Shown in pieces: positions 16,954 through 25,784 of a stretch of DNA of 64,000 nt (positions within the stretch are counted from its first letter, which is position 1; each line of letters opens with the position of its first letter). A model generated the notes under the pieces. That model ran no database searches. It was given only the letters and a program-made list of their open reading frames with translations, and had not been told where the DNA came from. Both the position numbers and the translations under genes were made by a program. Source of the DNA: Couchioplanes azureus (GTDB lineage: Bacteria > Actinomycetota > Actinomycetes > Mycobacteriales > Micromonosporaceae); the NCBI RefSeq assembly GCF_014648355.1, contig NZ_BMQY01000011.1, forward strand, positions 124,001 to 188,000, in the 5' to 3' direction.

Positions 16954-17874
16954 ATGCAGAACGAGTCCACCGTCAGTCGCCGCCGGATCCTGTGCGCCGC
17001 CGCGGCCGGCGCGGCCGCCCTCGGCACCACCGCGCCCGGCGCCGCGCCCGCCGGGGCCGCCACCGGCTCGCGCCCGTCGCGCGTCCCGCTCGACCGGATC
17101 AGCGTCCAGCTCTACACGCTGCGCCAGCTGCTCGTCCTCGACCTGGACGGCACCCTCGCCGCCCTCGCCGAGATCGGCTACACCCGGGTCGAGCACGCCG
17201 GCTTCGCCGGGCGGACGGCGGCCGAGTTCCGGGCCGCCCTCGACCGCGCCGGCCTGCGGGCCACGTCCGGGCACGCCGGCATACCTCAGCCGTTCGACGC
17301 CGCCGCCTGGGAGAAGACGCTGAGGGACGCGCTCGTGGTCGGCACCAAGTACATCGTCCATCCGTACTTCGGCGCGCGCCCCGACGGCTCGCCGATCCGC
17401 GAGGGCGCCGTCTACCGGGCCTTCGCCCGCGACCTCGACAAGGCCGGCGCGCTCGCCCGCGAGTACGGCCTCAGCTTCGGATACCACAACCACCAGAACG
17501 AGTTCGCCCGCCAGGACGGCGGCACCACCACCGGCTACGACATCCTGACCCGCGAGACGGACCCGGAGCTGGTCCACCTCGAGGTCGACCTCTTCTGGGC
17601 CTTCCGGGGCGCCCGCGACCCGGTCGACCTGATCGCCGAGAACCGGGGGCGGATCCGCCAGGTGCACGTCAAGGACCTCGCGCACACCGGCGGCTTCGCC
17701 GATCCCGGCGCCGGGCTCATCGACTTCGCGCGCATCTTCGAGCACTCCCGGGAGGCCGGCCTGGCGGAGTACATCGTGGAGCGCGACGACGCCGGCAGCC
17801 CGCCGCGGACGCCCGCGGACGCTCTGGTCACCGCTGAGGTCGGCTACGACTACCTCGCCACCCTGCGGTTCTAG
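16954..17874 (+). CDS. Tat-exported sugar-phosphate isomerase/epimerase-like TIM-barrel protein
   Basis: 306 residues. The N-terminus carries a twin-arginine signal (SRRRILCAAAAGAAALG, residues 8-24), so the folded protein is probably exported with its metal. The mature domain is a xylose-isomerase-like TIM barrel: ISVQLYTLRQLL, YTRVEHAGFAG, FGYHNHQNEF, LHLEVDLFW and IRQVHVKDLA, with VERDD near the end. The acidic and His residues in these motifs form the usual metal site of this superfamily. It is coupled (11-base gap) to a secreted sugar dehydrogenase, so a role in extracellular carbohydrate oxidation is likely. The exact substrate is not predictable. The ATG at 16954 is used; a GTG at 16945 is possible. 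Confidence 0.82.
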   Translation: MQNESTVSRRRILCAAAAGAAALGTTAPGAAPAGAATGSRPSRVPLDRISVQLYTLRQLLVLDLDGTLAALAEIGYTRVEHAGFAGRTAAEFRAALDRAGLRATSGHAGIPQPFDAAAWEKTLRDALVVGTKYIVHPYFGARPDGSPIREGAVYRAFARDLDKAGALAREYGLSFGYHNHQNEFARQDGGTTTGYDILTRETDPELVHLEVDLFWAFRGARDPVDLIAENRGRIRQVHVKDLAHTGGFADPGAGLIDFARIFEHSREAGLAEYIVERDDAGSPPRTPADALVTAEVGYDYLATLRF

Positions 17875-17885
17875 GGGGAGCGCCG

Positions 17886-19967
17886 ATGAAGCGTCCGCTC
17901 GCCGCCGTACCCGCGCTCGCGCTCGTCGTGACCGCGCTGACGGCCCCCACGACCGCGGTCTCGGCCGCGCCCGCGGCCGCCGCGCCGCCCGACTCGCAGT
18001 TCCAGAAGGTCACGCTCGACGACTTCCCGGGCGAACCCATCGCCCTCGCCGTGCTGCCGGACAAACGCGTCCTGCACACCGCCCGCAAGGGCGAGGTGCG
18101 CATCAACGACCCGAGGACCGGCCGCAACGTCCTCGCCGCGACCATCCCCGTCTACCAGCACGACGAGGAAGGCGTGCAGGGCATCGCGATCGACCCCGGC
18201 TTCGCGGCGAACAAGTGGGTCTACGTCTACTACTCGCCGCGGCTGAACACCCCCACCGACGACCCGGCGACGCCGGCGGTCAACGAGGGCGACGCGCCGG
18301 AGGAGGGCACCGCCGAGGACTTCGCGCCCTTCAAGGGCGTGATGCGGCTGTCGCGCTTCAAGCTCGACGGCACCAGGCTCGCGCTGGGCACCGAGCAGAA
18401 GATCCTCGAGGTGCCCACCGACCGCGGCATCTGCTGCCACGTCGGCGGGAAGATCGACTTCGACGCGGCCGGCAACCTCTACCTGTCCACCGGCGACGAC
18501 ACCAACCCGTTCGCCTCCGACGGCTACGCGCCCCTGGACGAGCGGGCGAACCGTAACCCGGCCTTCGACGCGCAGCGCTCCGCGGCCAACACCAACGACC
18601 TGCGGGGCAAGCTCCTGCGGATCACGGTCACCCCCACCGGCGCCTACCGCATCCCGAGGGGGAACCTCTTCCCGCCGGGTACGGCGTACACCCGGCCGGA
18701 GATCTACGCGATGGGCCTGCGCAACCCGTTCCGCTTTGCGGTCGACAAGGCCACCGGCGTGATCTACCTGGGCGACTACTCGCCGGACGCCCAGCTGCCG
18801 AACCCCGCGCGGGGACCGTCCGGGCAGGGCCGCTGGATGGCCGTCGACCGGCCCGCCAACTACGGCTGGCCCTACTGCGTGGCACCGGACCTGCCCTACG
18901 TCGACTACGACTTCGCCACCCACACCTCCGGGGCGCCGTTCAACTGCGCGGCCCCGGTGAACGACTCGCCGCGCAACACCGGCCTGCGCACGCTGCCGCC
19001 GGTGGAGAAGGCCGAGGTCAGCTACGGGTACGGACCCAGCCCGCGCTTCCCCGAGCTGGGCGTCGGCGGGATCGGCCCGATGGGCGGCCCGGCGTACCGC
19101 TACGAGGAGAACAACCCGTCGGCGACCAAGTGGCCGGAGCACTACGACGGCAAGCCGCTCTTCTACGAGTGGACCCGCGACTATGTCAAGGAGTTCACCC
19201 TCGGCGCCGGCCACGAGGTCACCGCGATCGCCCCGGTGCTGCCGTCCGTCGTCTTCGACAACCCGATGGACCTGGAGTTCGGGCCGGACGGCGCGCTCTA
19301 CGTCCTCGAGTACGGCGACGGCTACTTCTCGGAGAACCCGGAGGCCCAGCTCGCGCGCATCGACTACGTCCGCGGGAACCGGACTCCCGTCCCGCGGATC
19401 ACGGCGAGCCCGGCCACCGGGCAGGCGCCGCTGACGGTCACCTTCTCTAGCGCCGGCACCACCGACCCGGACGGCGACACCCTGCGCTACGCCTGGGACT
19501 TCGACGCCGACGGCATCGTCGACTCGCGGCAGCCGCACGCGGTCCACACGTTCACCGAGAACGGCAACTACCGGCCGGTCCTCAAGGTCACCGACCCGAC
19601 CGGGCGCTGGGCGTCCGCCGAGGTGCTCCTGCCGGTCGGCACCCTGGCGCCCAGGGTCAGCTTCGTGACGCCGGCCGAGGGCCAGCCCTTCGAGTTCGGC
19701 GACACGGTCCCGTTCCAGGTCGCCGTCGCCGACGACCAGCCGGTCGACTGCTCGCGGGTCACCGTGACCTACATCCTGGGGCACGACCAGCACGGCCATC
19801 CGCTCTCCACGGCGTCCGGCTGCTCCGGCTCGATCACCACCTTCATCGACGGCGGCCACGCGGGCTCGGACAACCTGAGCGCCGTCTTCGTAGCGGAATA
19901 CACCGATTCCGGCAGCCCGCCCCAGAGCGGCTCGGCGACGGTCGTCCTGACCCCACCCGAGGACTGA
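17886..19967 (+). CDS. Secreted PQQ-type sugar dehydrogenase with PKD domain
   Basis: 693 residues with a Sec signal (residues 1-33). About residues 40-490 form the beta-propeller of the glucose/sorbosone dehydrogenase family. Visible motifs are EGVQGIAIDPGF, YVYYSPRL, GICCHVGGKIDFD, LYLSTGDDTNPF, YAMGLRNPFRFAVD and DLEFGPDGALYVLEYGDG. A PKD domain follows (about 505-590, GTTDPDGDTLRYAWDFDADG), then a second Ig-like domain ending at the C-terminus (FVTPAEGQPFEFGDTV). It would oxidise sugars outside the cell if PQQ is supplied; no PQQ genes are in the window. GGGGGAG before the ATG doubles as the link to the upstream isomerase-like gene. A terminator follows. Confidence 0.87.
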   Translation: MKRPLAAVPALALVVTALTAPTTAVSAAPAAAAPPDSQFQKVTLDDFPGEPIALAVLPDKRVLHTARKGEVRINDPRTGRNVLAATIPVYQHDEEGVQGIAIDPGFAANKWVYVYYSPRLNTPTDDPATPAVNEGDAPEEGTAEDFAPFKGVMRLSRFKLDGTRLALGTEQKILEVPTDRGICCHVGGKIDFDAAGNLYLSTGDDTNPFASDGYAPLDERANRNPAFDAQRSAANTNDLRGKLLRITVTPTGAYRIPRGNLFPPGTAYTRPEIYAMGLRNPFRFAVDKATGVIYLGDYSPDAQLPNPARGPSGQGRWMAVDRPANYGWPYCVAPDLPYVDYDFATHTSGAPFNCAAPVNDSPRNTGLRTLPPVEKAEVSYGYGPSPRFPELGVGGIGPMGGPAYRYEENNPSATKWPEHYDGKPLFYEWTRDYVKEFTLGAGHEVTAIAPVLPSVVFDNPMDLEFGPDGALYVLEYGDGYFSENPEAQLARIDYVRGNRTPVPRITASPATGQAPLTVTFSSAGTTDPDGDTLRYAWDFDADGIVDSRQPHAVHTFTENGNYRPVLKVTDPTGRWASAEVLLPVGTLAPRVSFVTPAEGQPFEFGDTVPFQVAVADDQPVDCSRVTVTYILGHDQHGHPLSTASGCSGSITTFIDGGHAGSDNLSAVFVAEYTDSGSPPQSGSATVVLTPPED

Positions 19968-19988
19968 TCCGTCCGGGAGCCGCCCGCA

Positions 19989-20021
19989 GCGGGCCCCGGC
20001 GCGCCGAGCGCCGGGGCCCGC
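19989..20021 (+). terminator. Long GC hairpin terminator after the sugar dehydrogenase gene
   Basis: Perfect 14-bp stem (19989-20002 with 20008-20021) and a five-base loop. There is no T-run, a form common for terminators in high-GC actinobacteria. Confidence 0.7.
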
Positions 20022-20080
20022 GAGCGTGAGTCCCCGCGTTTCGGTCCCACGCCGGCCCGGTTTCCGCCACCCTGGTCGGT

Positions 20081-20851
20081 GTGGAGGTGCACCTGGCGTC
20101 GTGGTGGGCGCAGTTCCCGGAACAGTCGGACCGTTTCGACCGGGCGTACCTGGTCGAGGGCCTCAGCGAGCTGGTCGGCCCGCACATCGCGGCGCCGCTG
20201 CTGCGCCGGGAGGTCGCCATCGCCGCGGACGCGGTGGTGCGGCACCTGGAACGCCCGGCCAACGAGGAACGGGCGGAACAGGCCCGGGAGGCCGTCGAGC
20301 GGCTCGCGGACACGCTGACGCGCATCGAGGAGCGCTCGACCGGCGCCGCCATCGCCATCGACGAGGCGGCGATCGTGCTGGCCGCCCTGCGCGGCGACTA
20401 CGGCGAGGCGGCGGCCCGCGCCGAGCGCCTGGTCGGCACCGCCAAGCTGCGCCGCCTGTTCGTCACCGCGCTGCGCCTGGAACGCTTCGACATCCCGATG
20501 ACGCTGCGGCTGCTCGAGGGCGGTCAGTCCCCGGCCGAGGCGGTACGGTCCGGCCACCTGCTCGGCCGGTACAGCTGGTGGCCGTCCTGGCTGCTGCGCA
20601 TCGTCACCGAGCGGGCCCTGGCCGGCACCCTCGACGAGGAGACGGTCACGGCGCTCGACCAGTGCGCGTACGCGGAGCTGAGCCCGATCCAGGCCAACCT
20701 CGCCCGCAAGCTGCTCACCAGCGGCGACGACCGCCTCCTCGACACCGCGGCCGAGCGCCTGGCCAGCCTGGGTGAGGCCGAGGCGGCGTCGCGCCTGCGC
20801 GAGGGCGACCTCGCCGCAGTCGCCCTCGCCGCCCGGCTGACCTCGCTGTAG
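20081..20851 (+). CDS. Helical protein of unknown function
   Basis: 256 residues from the GTG at 20081. Another GTG two codons later is also possible, and no strong ribosome site is visible. The protein is predicted almost wholly alpha-helical, rich in Ala, Glu, Arg and Leu, and soluble. The Trp-rich WWPSWLLRIVTERAL stands out near residue 165. I do not recognise a family. It sits alone after a terminator and ends 12 bases before the stop of the converging LLM oxidoreductase gene. Codon use matches the neighbours, so it is likely real. Confidence 0.6.
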   Translation: MEVHLASWWAQFPEQSDRFDRAYLVEGLSELVGPHIAAPLLRREVAIAADAVVRHLERPANEERAEQAREAVERLADTLTRIEERSTGAAIAIDEAAIVLAALRGDYGEAAARAERLVGTAKLRRLFVTALRLERFDIPMTLRLLEGGQSPAEAVRSGHLLGRYSWWPSWLLRIVTERALAGTLDEETVTALDQCAYAELSPIQANLARKLLTSGDDRLLDTAAERLASLGEAEAASRLREGDLAAVALAARLTSL

Positions 20852-20863
20852 TGTCCGCGCGGT

Positions 20864-21859
20864 TCAGGCCAGCGCCGGGATGACGTCCTTGCCGTACGCC
20901 TCGAGCGTGCCCTCCTTGTCGTCGTGCTGCAGGTAGAGGGCGAACTGGTCGACGCCGAGCTCGCGCAGCTCCGCCAGCCGGGCGAGGTGGTTCTCGACCG
21001 GGCCCAGCAGGCAGAAGCGGTCCACGACGTCGTCCGGCACGAAGGTGGTGTGCGAGTTGCCCGCCCGGCCGTGCTCGGCGTAGTCGTAGCCGCGGCGGCC
21101 CTTGATGTAGTCCGTCAGCACCTGCGGCACGGCGCCGTCGCTGCCGTAGCGCTCGACGATGTCCGCGACGTGGTTGCCCACCATGCCGCCGAACCAGCGG
21201 GTCTGCTCGCGCTGGTGGGCGAGGTCGTCGCCGACGTACGCCGGTGCCGCCACGCAGAACTTGACCGCGGCCGGGTCGCGGCCCGCCCGCTGCGCCGCGG
21301 CCCGGACCGCCGTGATCATCCAGGCCGCGATGTCCGGGTCGGCGAGCTGCAGGATGTAGCCGTCGCCCACCTCGCCGGTCAGGGCCAGAGCCCGGGGACC
21401 GTACGCGGCCACCCACACGTCCAGCCTGCTGTGCGGGGCCCAGGCGAACCGGAGCTCCCGGTCGCGCACGGTCACCGTCTCGCCGCTGGCCAGCCCGCGG
21501 ATCACGCCGACGCTCTCGCGCAGTTGGCCGAGGGTGTTCGGGGTGAGGCCCAGGACCCGCAGCGCCGAGTCGCCGCGGCCGATCCCGCAGATCGTCCGGT
21601 TGCCGTACATCTCGTTGAGGGTGGCGAACTGCGAGGCGATGACCGTCCAGTCCCGGGTGCCCGGGTTGGTGACCATCGGCCCGACGACGACCCGGGAGGT
21701 CTCCGCGAGGATCCTGCTGTAGATGACGAACGGCTCCTGCCACAGCACGTGCGAGTCGAACGTCCACACGTGGCTGAAGCCCAGCTCCTCGGCGCGCTTC
21801 GCCAGCGTCACGACCTCGCTCGACGGCGGGTCGCACTGCAGGACGACACCGATGTCCAT
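20864..21859 (-). CDS. F420-type LLM oxidoreductase of the pyrimidine-catabolism cluster
   Basis: 331 residues, luciferase-like TIM barrel. It opens MDIGVVLQCDPPSSEVVTLA and continues with FSHVWTFDSHVLWQEPFVIY, VVVGPMVTNPGTRDW, TICGIGRGDSALR and VWVAAYGPRAL. These match the family of probable F420-dependent oxidoreductases that recur beside dihydropyrimidinase genes. It is the last gene of a minus-strand run, five bases behind mmsA. No conventional dihydropyrimidine dehydrogenase is present here, so this enzyme is a candidate for a flavin or F420 redox step in the pathway. That role is inference. Confidence 0.85.
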   Translation of the reverse strand: MDIGVVLQCDPPSSEVVTLAKRAEELGFSHVWTFDSHVLWQEPFVIYSRILAETSRVVVGPMVTNPGTRDWTVIASQFATLNEMYGNRTICGIGRGDSALRVLGLTPNTLGQLRESVGVIRGLASGETVTVRDRELRFAWAPHSRLDVWVAAYGPRALALTGEVGDGYILQLADPDIAAWMITAVRAAAQRAGRDPAAVKFCVAAPAYVGDDLAHQREQTRWFGGMVGNHVADIVERYGSDGAVPQVLTDYIKGRRGYDYAEHGRAGNSHTTFVPDDVVDRFCLLGPVENHLARLAELRELGVDQFALYLQHDDKEGTLEAYGKDVIPALA

Positions 21860-21864
21860 CGCGC

Positions 21865-23349
21865 TCACCGTACCTTCGGGAAGCCGAGGTCGATCTCGGA
21901 CGTGGCGGGGTCGGGCCAGCGTGCGGTGACGACCTTGGCGCGGGTGTAGAACTGCAGGCCCTCGGGCCCGTACATGTGCAGGTCGCCGAAGAGCGAGGAC
22001 TTCCAGCCGCCGAAGCTGTAGTAGGCCACCGGTACGGGTACCGGCACGTTGACGCCCACCATGCCGCACACGACGTCGTACTGGAACTGTCGGGCGGCGC
22101 CGCCGTCGCGGGTGAAGATGGCGGTGCCGTTGCCGAACTCGTTGGCGTTGACGAGCGCGAGGGCCTCCTCGTAGGTGTCCACCCGCACCACCGCCAGCAC
22201 CGGGCCGAAGATCTCGTCGGTGTAGAGCGGCGAGTCGGTCGGCACCCGGTCCACCAGCGAGGCGCCGAGGAAGAAGCCGGGGAGGTCGCAGACCGGCGCC
22301 GACCGCCCGTCGACGACCACCTCCGCCGGGCCGGGCTCGGCCAGGTAGCCGGCGACCCGGTCCCGGTGTTCGCGGCTGATCAGCGGTCCCATCTCGGCGG
22401 ACGGGTCGGTGGCCGGGCCGACCGCGATCCGGCCGACCCGCTCCTTGATCGCCTCGACCAGCGGGTCCGCGCTCGCGCCGACGGCGACGACGACGGAGAC
22501 CGCCATGCAGCGCTCGCCCGCGGAGCCGTACCCGGCGCTGACCGCCGCGTCGGCCGCCGCGCCGATGTCCGCGTCCGGCAGCACCACCATGTGGTTCTTG
22601 GCGCCGCCCAGCGCCTGCACCCGCTTGCCGGCGCGGGTGCCCCGCTCGTAGACGGCGCGCGCCACGGGGGTCGACCCGACGAACGACAGCGCCTGCACGT
22701 CCGGGTGGTCGACGAGCGTCTCGACGGCCTCGCGGTCGCCCTGCACCACGTTGAGGGCGCCGTCCGGCAGCCCGGCCTGGCGCAGCAGGTCGGCCAGCAT
22801 GAGCGAGGCCGACGGGTCCTTCTCGCTGGGCTTGAGCACGAACGTGTTGCCGCAGACCAGGGCGTTGCAGAGCATCCAGAGCGGCACCATGGCGGGGAAG
22901 TTGAACGGCGTGATGCCGGCGACCACGCCGAGCGGCTGGCGGATCGAGTAGACGTCCACGCCGGTGGAGGCCTGCTCGCTGTAGCCGCCCTTGAGCAGGT
23001 GCGGCGCGCCCGCGGCGAACTCGATGTTCTCCAGGCCGCGGGCCAGCTCGCCGGCCGCGTCGGCCACCGTCTTGCCGTGCTCGGCGCTGATCAGCCCGGC
23101 GAGCTCCTTGCGGTGGGCGTCGACCAGCTCACGGAAGCGGAACATGACCTCGGCCCGGCGGGACAGCGACGCCGCCCGCCAGCCGGGGTACGCCCGGCGG
23201 GCCGAGGCCACCGCGCGGGCCGTCTCCTCGGCGGTCGCGGCGACCACGTACGCCTGCTGCTCGCCCGTCGCCGGGTCGAAGACGGGCAGCCGGCGGCCGC
23301 TCGTGCCTTCGACGGCGGTACCGTCGAGCCAGTGTCTGATCTCGTGCAC
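21865..23349 (-). CDS. mmsA: CoA-acylating (methyl)malonate-semialdehyde dehydrogenase
   Basis: 494 residues, aldehyde dehydrogenase superfamily. It converts malonate or methylmalonate semialdehyde plus CoA and NAD to acetyl- or propionyl-CoA and CO2. Motifs: ITPFNFPAMVPLWM (cofactor site), LSFVGSTPVARAVY, and GSAGERCMAVSVVV with the catalytic cysteine. The Arg-rich N-terminal half matches the CoA-dependent subgroup. The start is GTG at 23349. An ATG-initiated longer frame runs back into the dihydropyrimidinase gene and is not homologous. It lies eight bases behind that gene. In this cluster its job is the last step of beta-alanine breakdown. Confidence 0.92.
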   Translation of the reverse strand: MHEIRHWLDGTAVEGTSGRRLPVFDPATGEQQAYVVAATAEETARAVASARRAYPGWRAASLSRRAEVMFRFRELVDAHRKELAGLISAEHGKTVADAAGELARGLENIEFAAGAPHLLKGGYSEQASTGVDVYSIRQPLGVVAGITPFNFPAMVPLWMLCNALVCGNTFVLKPSEKDPSASLMLADLLRQAGLPDGALNVVQGDREAVETLVDHPDVQALSFVGSTPVARAVYERGTRAGKRVQALGGAKNHMVVLPDADIGAAADAAVSAGYGSAGERCMAVSVVVAVGASADPLVEAIKERVGRIAVGPATDPSAEMGPLISREHRDRVAGYLAEPGPAEVVVDGRSAPVCDLPGFFLGASLVDRVPTDSPLYTDEIFGPVLAVVRVDTYEEALALVNANEFGNGTAIFTRDGGAARQFQYDVVCGMVGVNVPVPVPVAYYSFGGWKSSLFGDLHMYGPEGLQFYTRAKVVTARWPDPATSEIDLGFPKVR

Positions 23350-23357
23350 GGGGTCTC

Positions 23358-24761
23358 CTACAGCAGGTAGTCGGACAGGCCGCGGGGGATGTAGCGGCCC
23401 CGGCCGGCGCGGCCCGTGTACTCGCCGCCGGAGCTGATCACCTCGCCGCGGGAGAGGACGGTGTCCACCTTGCCGTCGATCTCCCAGCCCTCCCAGGCGG
23501 AGTGGTCCATGTTCATGTGGTGCGTCTCGACGCTGATCCGGGTACGCCCGTTCGGGTCGTAGAGCACGATGTCGGCGTCCGAGCCGGGCGCGATGACGCC
23601 CTTGCGCGGATAGAGCCCGAACATCCGCGCCGGCGTGGTCGCGATGGTCTCCACCCAGCGGGCCAGCGACAGCTTGCCGTCCACCACGCCCTGGTAGAGC
23701 AGGTCGACGCGGTGCTCGACGCCGCCGATGCCGTTCGGGATCTTGGAGAAGTCGCCGCGGCCCAGCTCCTTCTGGTCCTTGAAGCAGAACGGGCAGTGGT
23801 CGGTCGACACCACCGACAGGTCGTTGGTGCGCAGGCCCTGCCAGAGGTCGGCGTGGTGGTTCTCGTGCTTGCTGCGCAGCGGCGTCGAGCAGACCCACTT
23901 GGCGCCCTCGAAACCGGGCGCGCCGAGCTGGTCCTCCAGCGTGAGGTACAGGTACTGCGGGCAGGTCTCGGCGAAGACGTTGCGGCCCAGGTCGCGGGCG
24001 TGGCGTACCTGCTCCAGGGCCTTGGACGCACTCAGGTGCACGATGTAGAGCGGGCAGTCGGCGGCCACCGACGCCAGCCAGATGGCCCGGCTGGTCGCCT
24101 CGGCCTCCAGTTCCTGCGGCCGGGTCAGCCCATGGTTGACCGGGTCGGTCTCGCCGCGCTCCAGGGCCTGCTTGACGAGGACGTCGATGGCGGGCCCGTT
24201 CTCGGCGTGCATCATGATCATGGCGCCGTTGTCCCGCGCCTTCTGCATCGCGCGCAGGATCTGGCCGTCGTCGGAGTAGAAGACCCCCGGGTACGCCATG
24301 AACAGCTTGAAGCTCGTGATGCCCTCGTCGGCGACCAGATGGTCCATGGCCTTGAGCGACTCGTCGTCCACCCCGCCCAGGATCATGTGGAAGGCGTAGT
24401 CGACGTGGCAGTTGCCCTGGGCCTTGCCGTGCCACGCGGCCAGCCCGTCCTGGACCACCTCGCCGTAGCGCTGCACCGCGAAGTCGACGATCGTGGTGGT
24501 GCCGCCGATCGCCGCGGCCTTCGTGCCGGTGTCGAAGGTGTCGCTCGCGTGCGTGCCGCCGAACGGCAGCTCCATGTGCGTGTGCGCGTCCACCGCGCCG
24601 GGGATCACGTACTTCCCGGTGGCGTCGATGACCTCGGTGCCCTCCGCCGGGCCGCGCCCGGGCGCGTAGATCGCCGCGATGGTCTCCCCGTCCACCAGCA
24701 CGTCGGCCGCGACCCCGCCGGTCGGCCCGACGACCGTCCCTCCCTTGATCAGGATGCTCAC
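23358..24761 (-). CDS. hydA: Dihydropyrimidinase (D-hydantoinase)
   Basis: 467 residues, cyclic amidohydrolase. It opens the dihydrouracil or dihydrothymine ring to N-carbamoyl-beta-alanine or its methyl analogue. The dinuclear zinc ligands are all visible: DAHTHMELPF (HxH), ITSFKLFMAYPG (carboxylated Lys), MMHAEN and YIVHLSAS (His), and VVSTDHCPF (Asp). The start is GTG at 24761, overlapping the stop of the ureidopropionase-like gene as GTGA. Length is normal for the family. Confidence 0.94.
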   Translation of the reverse strand: MSILIKGGTVVGPTGGVAADVLVDGETIAAIYAPGRGPAEGTEVIDATGKYVIPGAVDAHTHMELPFGGTHASDTFDTGTKAAAIGGTTTIVDFAVQRYGEVVQDGLAAWHGKAQGNCHVDYAFHMILGGVDDESLKAMDHLVADEGITSFKLFMAYPGVFYSDDGQILRAMQKARDNGAMIMMHAENGPAIDVLVKQALERGETDPVNHGLTRPQELEAEATSRAIWLASVAADCPLYIVHLSASKALEQVRHARDLGRNVFAETCPQYLYLTLEDQLGAPGFEGAKWVCSTPLRSKHENHHADLWQGLRTNDLSVVSTDHCPFCFKDQKELGRGDFSKIPNGIGGVEHRVDLLYQGVVDGKLSLARWVETIATTPARMFGLYPRKGVIAPGSDADIVLYDPNGRTRISVETHHMNMDHSAWEGWEIDGKVDTVLSRGEVISSGGEYTGRAGRGRYIPRGLSDYLL

Positions 24762-25597
24762 GGCGCGACCAACCCGTCGTAGGCGTCCGGGCGGCGGTCG
24801 CGGTAGAACTGCCAGCGGTCGCGGACCGTCTTGAGCAGGCTCATGTCGAGGTCGCGGACCACCAGCTCCGGCTTGTACGTGTCGGCCACCTCGCCGACGA
24901 ACTTGCCCTCCGGGTCCGCGAAGTACGACTGGCCGTAGAAGTCGTTGTCGCCGAGCGACTCGACGCCGACCCGGTTGATCGCGCCGACGAAGTACTCGTT
25001 GGCCACCGCGCTGGCCGGCTGCTCGAGCTGCCACAGGTACGACGACAGGCCCCGGCTGGTGGCCGACGGGTTGAAGACGATCTCCGCGCCGTTCAGGCCG
25101 AGCGCGCGCCAGCCCTCGGGGAAGTGCCGGTCGTAGCAGATGTAGACGCCCACCTTGCCGACCGCGGTGTCGAAGACCGGGAAGCCGAGGTTGCCGGGGC
25201 GGAAGTAGAACTTCTCCCAGAAGCCGTTCACCTGCGGGATGTGGTGCTTGCGGTACTTGCCGAGGTACGAGCCGTCGGCGTCGACCACCGCCGCGGTGTT
25301 GTAGAGGACGCCGGGCTGCTCCTGCTCGTACATCGGCAGGACCATCACCATGCCCAGCTCGGCCGCCAGCGCCTGGAAGCGCTCGGTGGTGGGCCCGGGA
25401 ACCGACTCCGCGTACTCGTAGTAGGCGGCGTCCTGGACCTGGCAGAAGTAAGGGCCGTAGAACAGCTCCTGGAAACAGATCACCTTCGCGCCCTGGGCGG
25501 CGGCTTGCCGAGCATAGTCCTCGTGCGCCTTGATCATCGATTCCTTGTCGCCCGTCCAGGTCGTCTGGACGAGGGCGGCGCGGACCACCCTGCTCAT
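24758..25597 (-). CDS. pydC: Beta-ureidopropionase / N-carbamoyl amidohydrolase (nitrilase superfamily)
   Basis: 279 residues. It hydrolyses N-carbamoyl-beta-alanine to beta-alanine, CO2 and ammonia. The Glu-Lys-Cys triad is visible in ICFQELFYGPYF, LGKYRKHHIP and VYICYDRHFPEGWR. It is the first gene of the minus-strand catabolic operon. It starts at the ATG at 25597 and is divergent from the MocR-type regulator across a 187-base gap. Bacterial beta-ureidopropionases of this clade are close to N-carbamoyl-D-amino-acid and putrescine enzymes. The neighbours decide for the pyrimidine role. Confidence 0.9.
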   Translation of the reverse strand: MSRVVRAALVQTTWTGDKESMIKAHEDYARQAAAQGAKVICFQELFYGPYFCQVQDAAYYEYAESVPGPTTERFQALAAELGMVMVLPMYEQEQPGVLYNTAAVVDADGSYLGKYRKHHIPQVNGFWEKFYFRPGNLGFPVFDTAVGKVGVYICYDRHFPEGWRALGLNGAEIVFNPSATSRGLSSYLWQLEQPASAVANEYFVGAINRVGVESLGDNDFYGQSYFADPEGKFVGEVADTYKPELVVRDLDMSLLKTVRDRWQFYRDRRPDAYDGLVAP

Positions 25598-25695
25598 ACT
25601 GGCTTCCCTCTCCGTAGGTCCTGTCGACGGCGGTGGCCTGGGTCACGGCTCGATGGTGATCTACTTCACCTGCCGTCATGGTCCCTGTGCCCTGC

Positions 25696-25724
25696 TTGAC
25701 ATCGGGGGCCGATGTCGTAGGACA
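25696..25724 (+). promoter_or_regulatory. Promoter with overlapping palindrome upstream of the MocR-type regulator
   Basis: TTGACA at 25696-25701, a 16-base spacer and TAGGAC at 25718-25723 form a good housekeeping promoter. A perfect palindrome GACATCGG-GGG-CCGATGTC (25698-25716) covers the -35 box and most of the spacer. A bound protein would therefore block RNA polymerase. The obvious candidate is the regulator itself. Confidence 0.6.
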
Positions 25725-25784
25725 CTAATGACACAGCGCCAGGCGGACAATGGTTCGCGTGTTACCAAATGTTCGGGAGACGGC

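Noticed and set aside
17871..19859. 662-codon open frame on the minus strand opposite the sugar dehydrogenase gene
   Set aside because: No recognisable domain, and the plus strand encodes a complete propeller plus PKD protein.
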